This document shows positions 18,219 through 26,395 of a DNA stretch of 55,126 nucleotides, one piece after another. The stretch is from positions 1 through 55,126 of the forward strand of contig CBDUMS010000010.1 of the NCBI GenBank assembly GCA_965368405.1, given 5' to 3'. Source of the DNA: S012-113 sp965368405. GTDB lineage: Bacteria > Bacteroidota > Bacteroidia > Cytophagales > Cyclobacteriaceae. Each line of letters starts with the position of its first letter. Position 1 is the first letter of the stretch. Both the position numbers and the translations under genes were made by a program. The notes below the pieces were generated by a model. The model was not told the origin of the DNA, did no database searches, and saw only the letters and a list, made by a program, of their open reading frames with translations.

Positions 18219-19352
18219 ATGAATACCACAAAACTTAACCAATTTCTTCAAAATGCGCTCAAGCTGTCTAGGCTTGAGGTAATCCTGGTTGATATTCCGC
18301 AGAAAGAAAGTTTTACATCCGCAATTGGCATACGAAAATCACGACGTGCGCTTATCGTTAAATGGATTGATCATTCTGGTGCAATTGGTTACGGGGAATG
18401 CTCTTGTCGTCCAGATCCATTCTATTCGCATGAATTCGTCGATGGAGCAGAACAAGTAATTGAAAACTTTATTTTTCCATTATTAGAAAAAGTGGAATCA
18501 TATCAAGGCTTATTAGAGCAGCTTGGGAAAATTAAAGGATGGAGTTTCACAAAAGCGGCAATTGAGTCGGCTGCAAACGACGCCATTCGTAGAAGTACTG
18601 GTATTGGCATTCTGGAAGCTGCCGGGTTTAAGCAAATTGACAAAGTGCCCGTAGGAATCTCGCTGGGCCTATTCGAAAACGCTGAATCGTTGCGTGAGAA
18701 AGTTGAAGAAATATCATCACTTGATTATCAGCGCATCAAATTTAAAATAAGTAGTTCTTATAATGATCCGACAATACTTAATGAGCTGGGTGCAATAGCG
18801 CATAATAATGTATCGCTAGATGCAAACGGGTCATTTAAGCAAGGAGATTTCGAGCTACTCAACGACTATGCAGCATTAGATTATATCATTGAGCAGCCTT
18901 TCCCAGCAGGTGAATTATATATGATGCAGGAATATCTGATGAAATATAAGCAGTTTAGGGTGTGCCTGGATGAAGAGGTTGAATCTTATGGCGATTTAGT
19001 TAGTAATCATCTGCAGTTTGACGAACTAAATATTAAACCAGGTAGAGTTGGAGGGTTATGGAACACCCTTAAAATGATAAATTATTGTTACGATCATGGC
19101 ATAAAGGCATGGATTGGTGGGATGTTCGAAACGGGTATAGGTCGAGCACAAAACTTGCAATTTGCTGCGATGTTGCCAGACGCCAAAGCGCATGATTTAA
19201 GTCCATCAAGTCGTTATTTTGAGGTTGACCTGATTAAGAATCCAATTTCTATGGATAGTGGTTTTGTTGATAAACATTATTTTAATAACATAGATGTGGA
19301 TCAAGAAACCCTCAGTTCATTGACCATTCGGGAAAAATCACTCAAAGTTTAA
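18219..19352 (+). CDS. Enolase-superfamily N-succinylamino acid racemase / OSBS-like enzyme
   Basis: Counting from the ATG at 18219 (a GTG at 18210 in frame is the alternative) the protein has 377 residues. All active-site residues of the muconate-lactonising subgroup are present: the KxK pair in RIKFKI (Lys174, Lys176), metal ligands in LDANG (Asp201), IEQPF (Glu226) and CLDEE (Asp251), and the opposite-face base in NIKPGRVGG (Lys273). The GGMFETGIGRAQN stretch is characteristic of o-succinylbenzoate synthase / N-succinylamino acid racemase rather than dipeptide epimerase. No menaquinone genes are nearby; instead it overlaps the D-aminoacylase-like gene by one base (TAATG) and a GNAT gene follows, which points to racemisation of N-acylated amino acids. 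OSBS activity cannot be excluded. Confidence 0.85.
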   Translation: MNTTKLNQFLQNALKLSRLEVILVDIPQKESFTSAIGIRKSRRALIVKWIDHSGAIGYGECSCRPDPFYSHEFVDGAEQVIENFIFPLLEKVESYQGLLEQLGKIKGWSFTKAAIESAANDAIRRSTGIGILEAAGFKQIDKVPVGISLGLFENAESLREKVEEISSLDYQRIKFKISSSYNDPTILNELGAIAHNNVSLDANGSFKQGDFELLNDYAALDYIIEQPFPAGELYMMQEYLMKYKQFRVCLDEEVESYGDLVSNHLQFDELNIKPGRVGGLWNTLKMINYCYDHGIKAWIGGMFETGIGRAQNLQFAAMLPDAKAHDLSPSSRYFEVDLIKNPISMDSGFVDKHYFNNIDVDQETLSSLTIREKSLKV

Positions 19353-20914
19353 TGAGCCTGCTAGATTATATTATAGAGAATGCGACCATTATTGATGGCT
19401 CTGGAGATGAACCATACCAGGGCTCTGTTGGTATTCGTGGTGATAAAATTGAGCTATTAAAAACGAACAAAACAGCCGCTCGAAATAGAATCGATGGTAA
19501 AGGGCTGATCCTAACTCCAGGCTTTATAGACACCCATGCTTCCACAGGTTTTGGTTTTTTCTATCCTCACGCCGCAGATCACAAGCTTTATCAAGGCGTA
19601 ACCACTGAAATTTTTGGTAATTGCGGTACATCTCCAGGACCAATAGGCCCGCTACTCGTTGAGACTATGCAAGATTTAGCGACTGATCTCGGGTTCGATT
19701 TTAACTGGCGAACATTAGGTGAGTATTACGCCGAATTGGAAAAAATTGGTATTCAGTTTAATGTAGCATCGCTTACCGGACATAGTACCTTAAGGGCAGG
19801 ACAGGTTGCTGATTGGAATAATGCAACTAATCAAGAGCAGCAGGCAATGCAAGAAGCCATGAAAAAATCTATGGAAGATGGAGCCATTGGGCTATCTACT
19901 GGATTGATATATGCGCCAGGTTGCTTTGCTGATACATCGGAAATAGTTGATCTTGCAAAGATTGCAGCGGCATCGGATGGTATTTACGCTAGCCATATGC
20001 GTGATGAGCGAGACAAGCTTGAGGAAGCAATCGAAGAAACGTTAACCATTGGCGAAGAGGCTAATATCAATGTGCTGGTCTCACATTTAAAATCAGCTGA
20101 AGTTCAGAATTTTGGTAAAATACCGCAGGTTATAAAGCGGTTAGAGAAGTATAATGAAAATCACGATGTCGTAGCCAAAATAGATGTTTACCCTTACACC
20201 GCTGTTTCTACCAAATTGAGAGCATTTATTCCTAAAAAGTACCTGGAAGATGGAATTGAGAACTTACCGATACGATTAAAACAGCCTCAGGTTGAACAGG
20301 AGGTGGCAAGCTATATCTTGGAAAAAGGTTATAACCTAGGCAATATGCTATTTATCTCGAACGAGCACCCTGCTTGGGAAGGTAAGAATATTCAAGAAAT
20401 TGCATTGCTGGAAGGCTGGAGCGAACCAAGAACACTCATTGAAATTCTTGGACGTGACACGGAGGTTTGGATTGTATATTTCTGTATTGATGAAAAAGAT
20501 ATGGATACAGCAATAATATGGCCTAATGCCATGATTTGTACCGATTCCTGGTCTCATCCTATTAATGCACCCAAAAGGATTGGCGTTCCGCATCCTCGTT
20601 CCTATGGAGCTTTTACTCAGTTTATCTATGATTATGTAAAGCTTAAGAAGCTAATAAGTTTGCCCGAAGCAATTCGAAAAATAACCTCTTTACCGGCATC
20701 CTATTTTAAGATCAAAGGAAGAGGTCAAATAAAGTCAGGCAACTTCGCTGATTTAGTTCTCTTCGATTTTAATAAGATCAAACCGAACGCTACCTATACT
20801 AATCCTATGCAATTGTCTGATGGCGTAGTACATCTTTGGGTAAATGGGAAACAAATTATAGAAGAGGGCATTATTAATAATGAGTTGCCGGGAAGAGTCT
20901 TAAGAAAGGAGTAA
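19352..20914 (+). CDS. D-aminoacylase-like amidohydrolase (N-acyl-D-amino acid deacylase family)
   Basis: 520 residues, amidohydrolase superfamily: an N-terminal beta-sandwich (ATIIDGSGDEP, SVGIRGDKI), the TIM barrel and a C-terminal return to the sandwich (GNFADLVLFDF). Comparison with the known D-aminoacylase of Alcaligenes, offset by five residues, places the strong zinc ligands at Cys91 (GNCG), His215 (ASHMRDE) and His245 (VSHLKS). The first metal motif, normally HxH, reads DTHAS: His62 is kept but the second His is Ser64. ICTDSW supplies the usual late aspartate. No signal peptide, so cytoplasmic. Expected reaction: hydrolysis of N-acyl-D-amino acids. It shares one base with the racemase gene before it, and the GNAT gene starts 2 bases after its stop, so the three are cotranslated. 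Confidence 0.87.
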   Translation: MSLLDYIIENATIIDGSGDEPYQGSVGIRGDKIELLKTNKTAARNRIDGKGLILTPGFIDTHASTGFGFFYPHAADHKLYQGVTTEIFGNCGTSPGPIGPLLVETMQDLATDLGFDFNWRTLGEYYAELEKIGIQFNVASLTGHSTLRAGQVADWNNATNQEQQAMQEAMKKSMEDGAIGLSTGLIYAPGCFADTSEIVDLAKIAAASDGIYASHMRDERDKLEEAIEETLTIGEEANINVLVSHLKSAEVQNFGKIPQVIKRLEKYNENHDVVAKIDVYPYTAVSTKLRAFIPKKYLEDGIENLPIRLKQPQVEQEVASYILEKGYNLGNMLFISNEHPAWEGKNIQEIALLEGWSEPRTLIEILGRDTEVWIVYFCIDEKDMDTAIIWPNAMICTDSWSHPINAPKRIGVPHPRSYGAFTQFIYDYVKLKKLISLPEAIRKITSLPASYFKIKGRGQIKSGNFADLVLFDFNKIKPNATYTNPMQLSDGVVHLWVNGKQIIEEGIINNELPGRVLRKE

Positions 20915-20916
20915 TT

Positions 20917-21405
20917 ATGAAATTTGAAATTGCGACCATTCGTGATGCACCCCAAATCAGAGAAGTGTATAATGAGCATATTCTAAAAGGAGGGTCCACG
21001 ATGGATCAGACGTTGAAATCATTAAATGACATTGAGGACTGGTTTAATTCTTTTACGAGCCGTGAATTAATTGTACTTCTTAAAATAGATAATAGCTTGG
21101 TAGGCTGGGGTATTATTAAGCGGTATAGTGACCGATCGGGTTATGACAAGGCCTGTGAAACGGCAATCTACCTGAAGCCGAGCGAGCTACGTAAAGGTTA
21201 TGGCACAGCAATTAAGAAATGGATAATCAAAAAGTGTAAAGAGCTTGATTATCATCATTTGGTTGCTAAGATATTCTCATCTAATACGGCAAGTATAGAA
21301 TACAATAAGAGGCTGGGCTATGAATTAGTGGGTGTTCAAAGAGAAATAGGGCATATAAACGGCCAGTGGCAGGATGTAACAATAATGCAGCTTATCCTCG
21401 GATAG
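20917..21405 (+). CDS. GNAT acyltransferase, phosphinothricin/methionine-sulfoximine acetyltransferase-like
   Basis: 162 residues, a complete GNAT domain. It opens with IATIRDAPQIREVYNEHI, a pattern typical of the Pat/Bar group that acylates the amino group of amino acids, and has the acyl-CoA pyrophosphate loop LRKGYGTAI (about 91-99) and the late SIEYNKRLGYELVGVQREIG segment. Expected reaction: transfer of an acyl group from CoA to an amino acid nitrogen. It starts 2 bases after the amidohydrolase stop, the last gene of the operon. In the Geobacillus N-succinylamino acid racemase pathway a GNAT N-succinyltransferase feeds the racemase, so a similar role is inferred here; simple detoxification of an amino acid analogue is the alternative. 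Confidence 0.85.
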   Translation: MKFEIATIRDAPQIREVYNEHILKGGSTMDQTLKSLNDIEDWFNSFTSRELIVLLKIDNSLVGWGIIKRYSDRSGYDKACETAIYLKPSELRKGYGTAIKKWIIKKCKELDYHHLVAKIFSSNTASIEYNKRLGYELVGVQREIGHINGQWQDVTIMQLILG

Positions 21406-21449
21406 CATTCTTTAAACCATTAAACTATGGAGAATCATAACACCTGCCT

Positions 21450-21457
21450 TACTTTTG
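21450..21457 (+). promoter_or_regulatory. -7 box for the cupin dioxygenase gene
   Basis: TACTTTTG is a perfect TAnnTTTG, 50 bases before the ATG at 21508, in the 102-base gap after the GNAT gene. It implies that the cupin and probably the TonB receptor form a separate transcript from the racemase operon. No clear -33 element. Confidence 0.5.
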
Positions 21458-21507
21458 CAATGCATAGACCATTGAGGTGACTTTTTATACAAGACCACGC
21501 CAATAAA

Positions 21508-22215
21508 ATGATAGATACAACTCCAGGTATGATTCGCTTAAAAGCTCTGATTGATGGCGATAAGGACATGAATATGGCCAAGGCAGCTCAATATTTAGAG
21601 ACTGCAAATCTCCAAGAAGAGGACTTACTCCCTTATGGAGACTTTGATCATCCATCTTCGGATGGCTACGGTCGCAAAATGGCTGTAGAAGCAGATAATT
21701 ATGAAATTATGGTGATGTCATGGAATCCAGGAGATATTTCTGCTGTCCATGATCATGGATATACAGCTTGGGGTGCTGTGCAAGTATTTGGTAATACGCT
21801 TCATCATACTTTTAGTACAGTGAATAATGTATTTAAAGTCAGTCGCAAAGAAATCCTTGTGAATCGTGAAATAGTCAAGGTAAATCACTCCTTGATTCAT
21901 CAAATGGGTAATGTCACGAGCAAACCTTATTTCACTGTTCACATTTATGGTAATAACGAATTAAAAGGCAATATCACGGCAGATTCAAGAATATTTGAGT
22001 TGGAGTCGGGGTTAATTAAGCACACAACAGGTGGAGCATTTATCAACTTACCCGATGAACTAGTCTACGACATTGAGAAGCTACCCGAAGTAGATTATCA
22101 AACAATGGTACATCAATCGGCGATATTAATACAATATTACCAACGTTACCCTAGTGAGACGGCAGAGTATCTTACGCGAGCGATTATTGATAAACTTGCT
22201 TACTGTCATCACTGA
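21508..22215 (+). CDS. Cysteine-dioxygenase-like cupin (thiol dioxygenase family)
   Basis: 235 residues. The cupin metal site reads WNPGDISAVHDHG (His81, His83) with the third histidine in FTVHIYG (His145), the three-His facial site of thiol dioxygenases; Tyr147 lies near it. The usual product would be cysteine sulfinate or a related sulfinate from a small thiol and O2. Where animal CDO has the cross-linking Cys (five residues after the second His) and bacterial ones Gly, this protein has Trp88, so the substrate pocket may differ. A C-terminal helical stretch follows the cupin core. It starts a probable two-gene unit with the TonB receptor 35 bases downstream. Confidence 0.75.
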   Translation: MIDTTPGMIRLKALIDGDKDMNMAKAAQYLETANLQEEDLLPYGDFDHPSSDGYGRKMAVEADNYEIMVMSWNPGDISAVHDHGYTAWGAVQVFGNTLHHTFSTVNNVFKVSRKEILVNREIVKVNHSLIHQMGNVTSKPYFTVHIYGNNELKGNITADSRIFELESGLIKHTTGGAFINLPDELVYDIEKLPEVDYQTMVHQSAILIQYYQRYPSETAEYLTRAIIDKLAYCHH

Positions 22216-22250
22216 GATGAATCGCTTTATATTGAAACAACAACCGCAAA

Positions 22251-24086
22251 ATGAAAAAACATATACTAATACTATGCCTGATTCTACCGTTTTTGGCAGA
22301 AGCGCAGACTCAGGATACAACCACAATTGCACTCGATGAAATAGTTATCGCTGAAAACAGGATTCAACTTCCGTATGCTGAGCAAAGCAGGAGCATAACT
22401 ATTTTAGATCAAAAGACTATTCAAAAGCAGCCCGCCGTAAGTGTTGCTGATGTTCTACGATTTGCCAGTGGGGTAGACGTAAGAACACGTGGAGCCAATG
22501 GCGTTCAATCTGATATTGGAATTCGCGGCGGCACATTTGACCAAACACTGGTTTTAGTGAATGGCATTAAGATTTCCGACCCACAGACTGGCCATCATTC
22601 GCTTAACTTACCTGTGGATCTACAAAATATAGAGCGAATCGAAGTTCTAAAAGGTCCTGGAGCTCGAACATTCGGCCAAAATGCATTTTCCGGCGCTATC
22701 AATGTGGTTACCGCAAGCCCTAAAAAGTCGTTCCTTAATATTGGGTTACAAGGTGGTGATTTTACATTATGGGGAGCAAGAGCCTCGGGAGCAGTTGTTA
22801 CGGAGAATCAATCACATTATGGAGCAATTAACTTCGATCAATCCGGAGGCTATAAGTACAACACAGACTATACCATATTCAACGGGTTCTATAACGGCAC
22901 AATAAAGTTAGGGAAGGGTAAGATCGATTTATTAGGGGGGTATACCGATCGCTCTTTTGGTGCTAATGGTTTTTATGCTAGCCCGGATTTTGAAGACCAG
23001 TATGAATCAATTCAGACAGGCCTCGCTGCAATAAGTTATAAGAATACGATAGGCAAGGCAGCACTGGAAACGCGTTTATATTATCGTCAGAACGATGATG
23101 AATATATCTTTATTCGCAATAACCCTGAGTTCTACCGCAATGTACACATTAATAAAACCATCGGTTTTGAGGCCAATACGGTGATCCCTTTTACAAATGC
23201 AACCACGGGGATAGGCGTTGACCTTAATAAGGTAACACTCGAGAGTAATAATTTAGGGTCTCGTGAGCGTTTTGTTAGCACCCTTTTTCTAGAGCATCGA
23301 ATGGAGTTTTTTGCAAAAAGGTTAAGTGTTACTCCAGGTGTTCAACTCAACAACTATTCCGACTTTGGATTTAACTGGCTTCCAGGCATTGATTTAGGCT
23401 TGAATCTCACACAGCATGCAGCTATGTTTGCAAATGTAGGATACACTTACAGAGTGCCAACCTTTACTGATTTATACTATACAGACCCGATTAATGTTGG
23501 CAATCCCGATCTTGAGCCAGAATTCGCATGGAATTATGAAATTGGTTTTAAAACAATAAAGACTAACTATATCAGTGCACAAGCTAGTGTTTTTTATCGC
23601 GATGGAAATAATATGATCGACTGGACAAGAGCTGTGGATACCGATCCCTGGCAACCCGTTAATGTACTTAAGCTTTCAATGCTTGGCTTTGATGGTAACG
23701 CCACTATTTACTTGAATCGTGTTTTTGGAAATGTAGACGCTATTTTAAGCTCTTTAGTACTAAATTATACCTACATCAATGCTACTGCCGACGAACCGGA
23801 AACTGGCCAGTCGCGTTATGCCCTCGAAAATCTTAAACACCAATTAAGAATAGGTCTAAACTTAGCTTATACCTCTAATCTCACACATACAGTATCGTTC
23901 GGGTATTACGATAGAGTAAACCTTGACGATTATTCTATTTTAGACACTCGTATTAATTATCAATTAAATCGACTTGGTGTTTTTGCGGATGTTACCAATG
24001 TTTTCGATGTTACTTATCAGGAAACGAACCTCGTTGTTATGCCTGGTAGATGGTTTAAAATGGGGGTCAATCTTAAACTTCTGTGA
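22251..24086 (+). CDS. TonB-dependent outer-membrane receptor (BtuB-like size)
   Basis: 611 residues. A signal peptide (cleavage near AEAQ) is followed by a TonB-box-like TIALDEIVIAENRI, a plug domain (about 45-155) with SVADVLRFASGVDVRTRG, IRGGTFDQTLVLVNGI and IERIEVLKGPGARTFGQNAF, and then a 22-strand type barrel of alternating strands ending in MGVNLKLL. It imports a scarce ligand across the outer membrane using TonB energy. There is no carboxypeptidase-like N-terminal extension and no SusD partner, so it resembles vitamin or metal-chelate receptors rather than polysaccharide systems. It lies 35 bases after the thiol-dioxygenase-like gene and ends 25 bases before a convergent gene. Ligand unknown. 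Confidence 0.92.
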   Translation: MKKHILILCLILPFLAEAQTQDTTTIALDEIVIAENRIQLPYAEQSRSITILDQKTIQKQPAVSVADVLRFASGVDVRTRGANGVQSDIGIRGGTFDQTLVLVNGIKISDPQTGHHSLNLPVDLQNIERIEVLKGPGARTFGQNAFSGAINVVTASPKKSFLNIGLQGGDFTLWGARASGAVVTENQSHYGAINFDQSGGYKYNTDYTIFNGFYNGTIKLGKGKIDLLGGYTDRSFGANGFYASPDFEDQYESIQTGLAAISYKNTIGKAALETRLYYRQNDDEYIFIRNNPEFYRNVHINKTIGFEANTVIPFTNATTGIGVDLNKVTLESNNLGSRERFVSTLFLEHRMEFFAKRLSVTPGVQLNNYSDFGFNWLPGIDLGLNLTQHAAMFANVGYTYRVPTFTDLYYTDPINVGNPDLEPEFAWNYEIGFKTIKTNYISAQASVFYRDGNNMIDWTRAVDTDPWQPVNVLKLSMLGFDGNATIYLNRVFGNVDAILSSLVLNYTYINATADEPETGQSRYALENLKHQLRIGLNLAYTSNLTHTVSFGYYDRVNLDDYSILDTRINYQLNRLGVFADVTNVFDVTYQETNLVVMPGRWFKMGVNLKLL

Positions 24087-24111
24087 TACTGCCTCGCAGT
24101 TCAGTAAATGC

Positions 24112-24630
24112 CTAATTGTTAAGCTTATCTAGTTTGGCGAGAATTTTACCACCTCGGTTTTGAAAGCCGGCCGATCCATAGGGGAGTTGGTCTTCGATTA
24201 CGACACGCAACTCTTCCCGTATTTCTGGAATTTTGATGCAAAGGTTGTATAAAACAGTCATCGCAAATACTTTAATGGCAATTGCCTCATTACCCATTAA
24301 AAACTGAAAGGCTATTTCGATTGTTTCCCCCCATAGCGCTTCTGGGATATCAATTTCTTGCATGGCGCGCATGGTATTACGTTTCACAGCATCTTCAGGT
24401 GCGTTGAAGAGGTTTTTAACCAGTCCAGGCAAATACGGGATTATCATTTCGGGATAATTATCCGTACAATGCCCGAGGACCCAAGACGCGCGCTGACAAG
24501 TTCGAGCGTCGGAACTCATAAATAACTTGATTAATACATCGAATCGTTTAGGATTATCTCCGATCGCCTCAGCGACATATACCACTCGTTCCTTAAAGTC
24601 AGCTTTGAGGATTTCGGCTCTTATATCCAT
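24112..24630 (-). CDS. HEAT-repeat-like helical protein
   Basis: Starting at the ATG at 24630 the product is 172 residues (MDIRAEIL...); a TTG 48 bases upstream would add an unlikely leader. It is almost entirely helical with repeating units: FDVLIKLFMSSDARTCQRAS, MIIPYLPGLVKNLFNAPEDA, and AIKVFAMTVLYNLCIKIPEI, each with the hydrophobic spacing of HEAT/armadillo repeats. Such proteins usually act as binding scaffolds. No enzyme residues seen. It is convergent with the TonB receptor gene and divergent from the SulP permease gene. Confidence 0.7.
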   Translation of the reverse strand: MDIRAEILKADFKERVVYVAEAIGDNPKRFDVLIKLFMSSDARTCQRASWVLGHCTDNYPEMIIPYLPGLVKNLFNAPEDAVKRNTMRAMQEIDIPEALWGETIEIAFQFLMGNEAIAIKVFAMTVLYNLCIKIPEIREELRVVIEDQLPYGSAGFQNRGGKILAKLDKLNN

Positions 24631-24685
24631 AGGTTTAAAATAGTATAATATTTTCGAAAAATCTCCGCTTGGTAACAAAAAAGGC

Positions 24686-24693
24686 TAGTTTTG
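24686..24693 (+). promoter_or_regulatory. -7 box for the SulP permease gene
   Basis: TAGTTTTG, a perfect TAnnTTTG, lies 96 bases upstream of the ATG at 24789 and just beyond the start of the divergent HEAT-like gene, predicting a leader of about 90 bases. A TTG at -33-like distance is poorly spaced. Confidence 0.45.
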
Positions 24694-24788
24694 CACCCTC
24701 TTTATCGATCAACCGCAATAAAATCGATTGTTTCTAATGTTAAGGCTTCGCAAAAGTAAAATTGCTATTTGCAGGACCGATTTTGCTT

Positions 24789-26321
24789 ATGAAAAAATAT
24801 TTTAATCTCTTCGATCTCTCACAAAAAGTAGATTACAAAACAGAGGTCTTATCTGGGCTTACCGTTGCCATGGCACTAATCCCAGAAGCAGTGGCGTTTG
24901 CTCTAATTGCAGGTCTTTCGCCACTTACGGGGCTTTATGCGGCCTTTGTTATGGGATTGGTTACCTCTATTCTAGGTGGCAGACCAGGAATGATTTCAGG
25001 GGCAACCGGCGCAGTGGCAATTGTGTTGGTAACCCTTGCCGCATCACATGGTGTTGAGTATATTTTCGCAACTGTTGTTTTTGCAGGAATATTGCAAGTG
25101 AGCGCTGGTTTTTTACGTTTAGGCAAGCTTATGAGGCTTGTTCCACAACCGGTTATTTTTGGGTTTGTGAATGGGTTGGCAATCATAATCTTTATGTCAC
25201 AACTCGATCAGTTTAAGGATGCTTCTGGCGCCTGGCTTACAGGAACTGCAATGTACACTTTAGTCGTTCTTGTACTCGTAACAATGCTCATCATTTGGGG
25301 ACTACCTAAAATCACAAAGGCAATACCTGCTTCCTTGGTAGCGATTCTAGTAGTATTTGGTGTTGTGGTATTTTTTGGAATTGATACCAGAACGGTTGGA
25401 GATATCGCATCGATTCGTGGTGGTTTTCCACCCTTTCATATTCCTGCAGTTCCCTTTACCTGGGAAAGTATTGTGATTATTTTTCCTTATGCTTTAATCA
25501 TGGCTGGGGTTGGCTTAATTGAAAGCTTGCTTACACTAAATATAATTGATGAGATTACAAGTACTCGCGGTAGAGGCAATAAGGAAGCAGTTGCCCAGGG
25601 GGCAGCCAACATAATTTCTGGCTTCTTTTCTGGAATGGGTGGTTGTGCTATGATCGGCCAAAGTTTAATAAATATATCCTCGGGAGCGAGAGCGCGCCTA
25701 TCTGGTATAATTGCTTCTGTAATGCTTCTGGTATTTATCATGTTCGGTGCCGGTTATATTGAAATGATGCCCATGGCAGCTTTAACGGGACTGATGATTA
25801 TGGTGGCTGTTGGTACTTTCGAATGGGCAAGCTTAAAAACTTTTAAGCGCATGCCTAAATCAGACATTTTTGTGATGGTTCTCGTAACTTTAGTTACCGC
25901 AGTTTTGCACAATCTAGCGCTAGCCGTAATTATCGGGGTTATCATTGCTGCACTAGTGTTTGCCTGGGATAATGCCAAGCGTATTCGCGCGCGGAAGCAT
26001 ATCGATGAAAACGGAGCTAAACATTACGAAATCTATGGGCCTCTTTTCTTCGGTTCTATAACCGTGTTTACTGAAAAATTTGATATCAAGTCAGATCCAG
26101 ATGAGGTTATTATCGATTTTGCCGAGAGCCGCGTGGTAGATATGTCAGCAATCGAGGCTCTAAATCGACTTACTGAACGGTATTCTAAAATTGGCAAAAC
26201 GGTGCATCTCAAGCACTTAAGTGAAGACTGCAGGCTTCTACTGCAAAATGCCGATGCTATTATCGATGTGAATATTATGGAAGACCCAACTTATAAATTA
26301 GTAACGGATGATTTATCCTAA
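24789..26321 (+). CDS. SulP family anion permease with STAS domain
   Basis: 510 residues from the ATG at 24789 (MKKYFNLFDL); the in-frame TTG at 24762 would add nine residues and has no support. Fourteen hydrophobic segments with SulP signatures ALIPEAVAFALIAGL, GLYAAFVMGLVTSILGG and ISGATGAVAIVL near the N terminus (LSP/GRP substrate site region), then a C-terminal STAS domain (about 410-505) with VVDMSAIEAL, the conserved serine loop found in anti-sigma antagonist-like domains. It should move sulfate, bicarbonate or another anion with sodium or protons. No carbonic anhydrase or sulfate assimilation genes are adjacent, so the ion is open. Confidence 0.93.
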   Translation: MKKYFNLFDLSQKVDYKTEVLSGLTVAMALIPEAVAFALIAGLSPLTGLYAAFVMGLVTSILGGRPGMISGATGAVAIVLVTLAASHGVEYIFATVVFAGILQVSAGFLRLGKLMRLVPQPVIFGFVNGLAIIIFMSQLDQFKDASGAWLTGTAMYTLVVLVLVTMLIIWGLPKITKAIPASLVAILVVFGVVVFFGIDTRTVGDIASIRGGFPPFHIPAVPFTWESIVIIFPYALIMAGVGLIESLLTLNIIDEITSTRGRGNKEAVAQGAANIISGFFSGMGGCAMIGQSLINISSGARARLSGIIASVMLLVFIMFGAGYIEMMPMAALTGLMIMVAVGTFEWASLKTFKRMPKSDIFVMVLVTLVTAVLHNLALAVIIGVIIAALVFAWDNAKRIRARKHIDENGAKHYEIYGPLFFGSITVFTEKFDIKSDPDEVIIDFAESRVVDMSAIEALNRLTERYSKIGKTVHLKHLSEDCRLLLQNADAIIDVNIMEDPTYKLVTDDLS

Positions 26322-26395
26322 CCCTGAGCGCCACTAGTATAAATATTGCACCGAGTTAAAACCTATGGGGTTTACTTTGTAATAAAATAACCTCT

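Noticed and set aside
24088..24100. ACTGC/GCAGT hairpin between the TonB receptor and HEAT-like genes as a terminator
   Set aside because: Only 5 bp with a 3-base loop and no T run on either strand.
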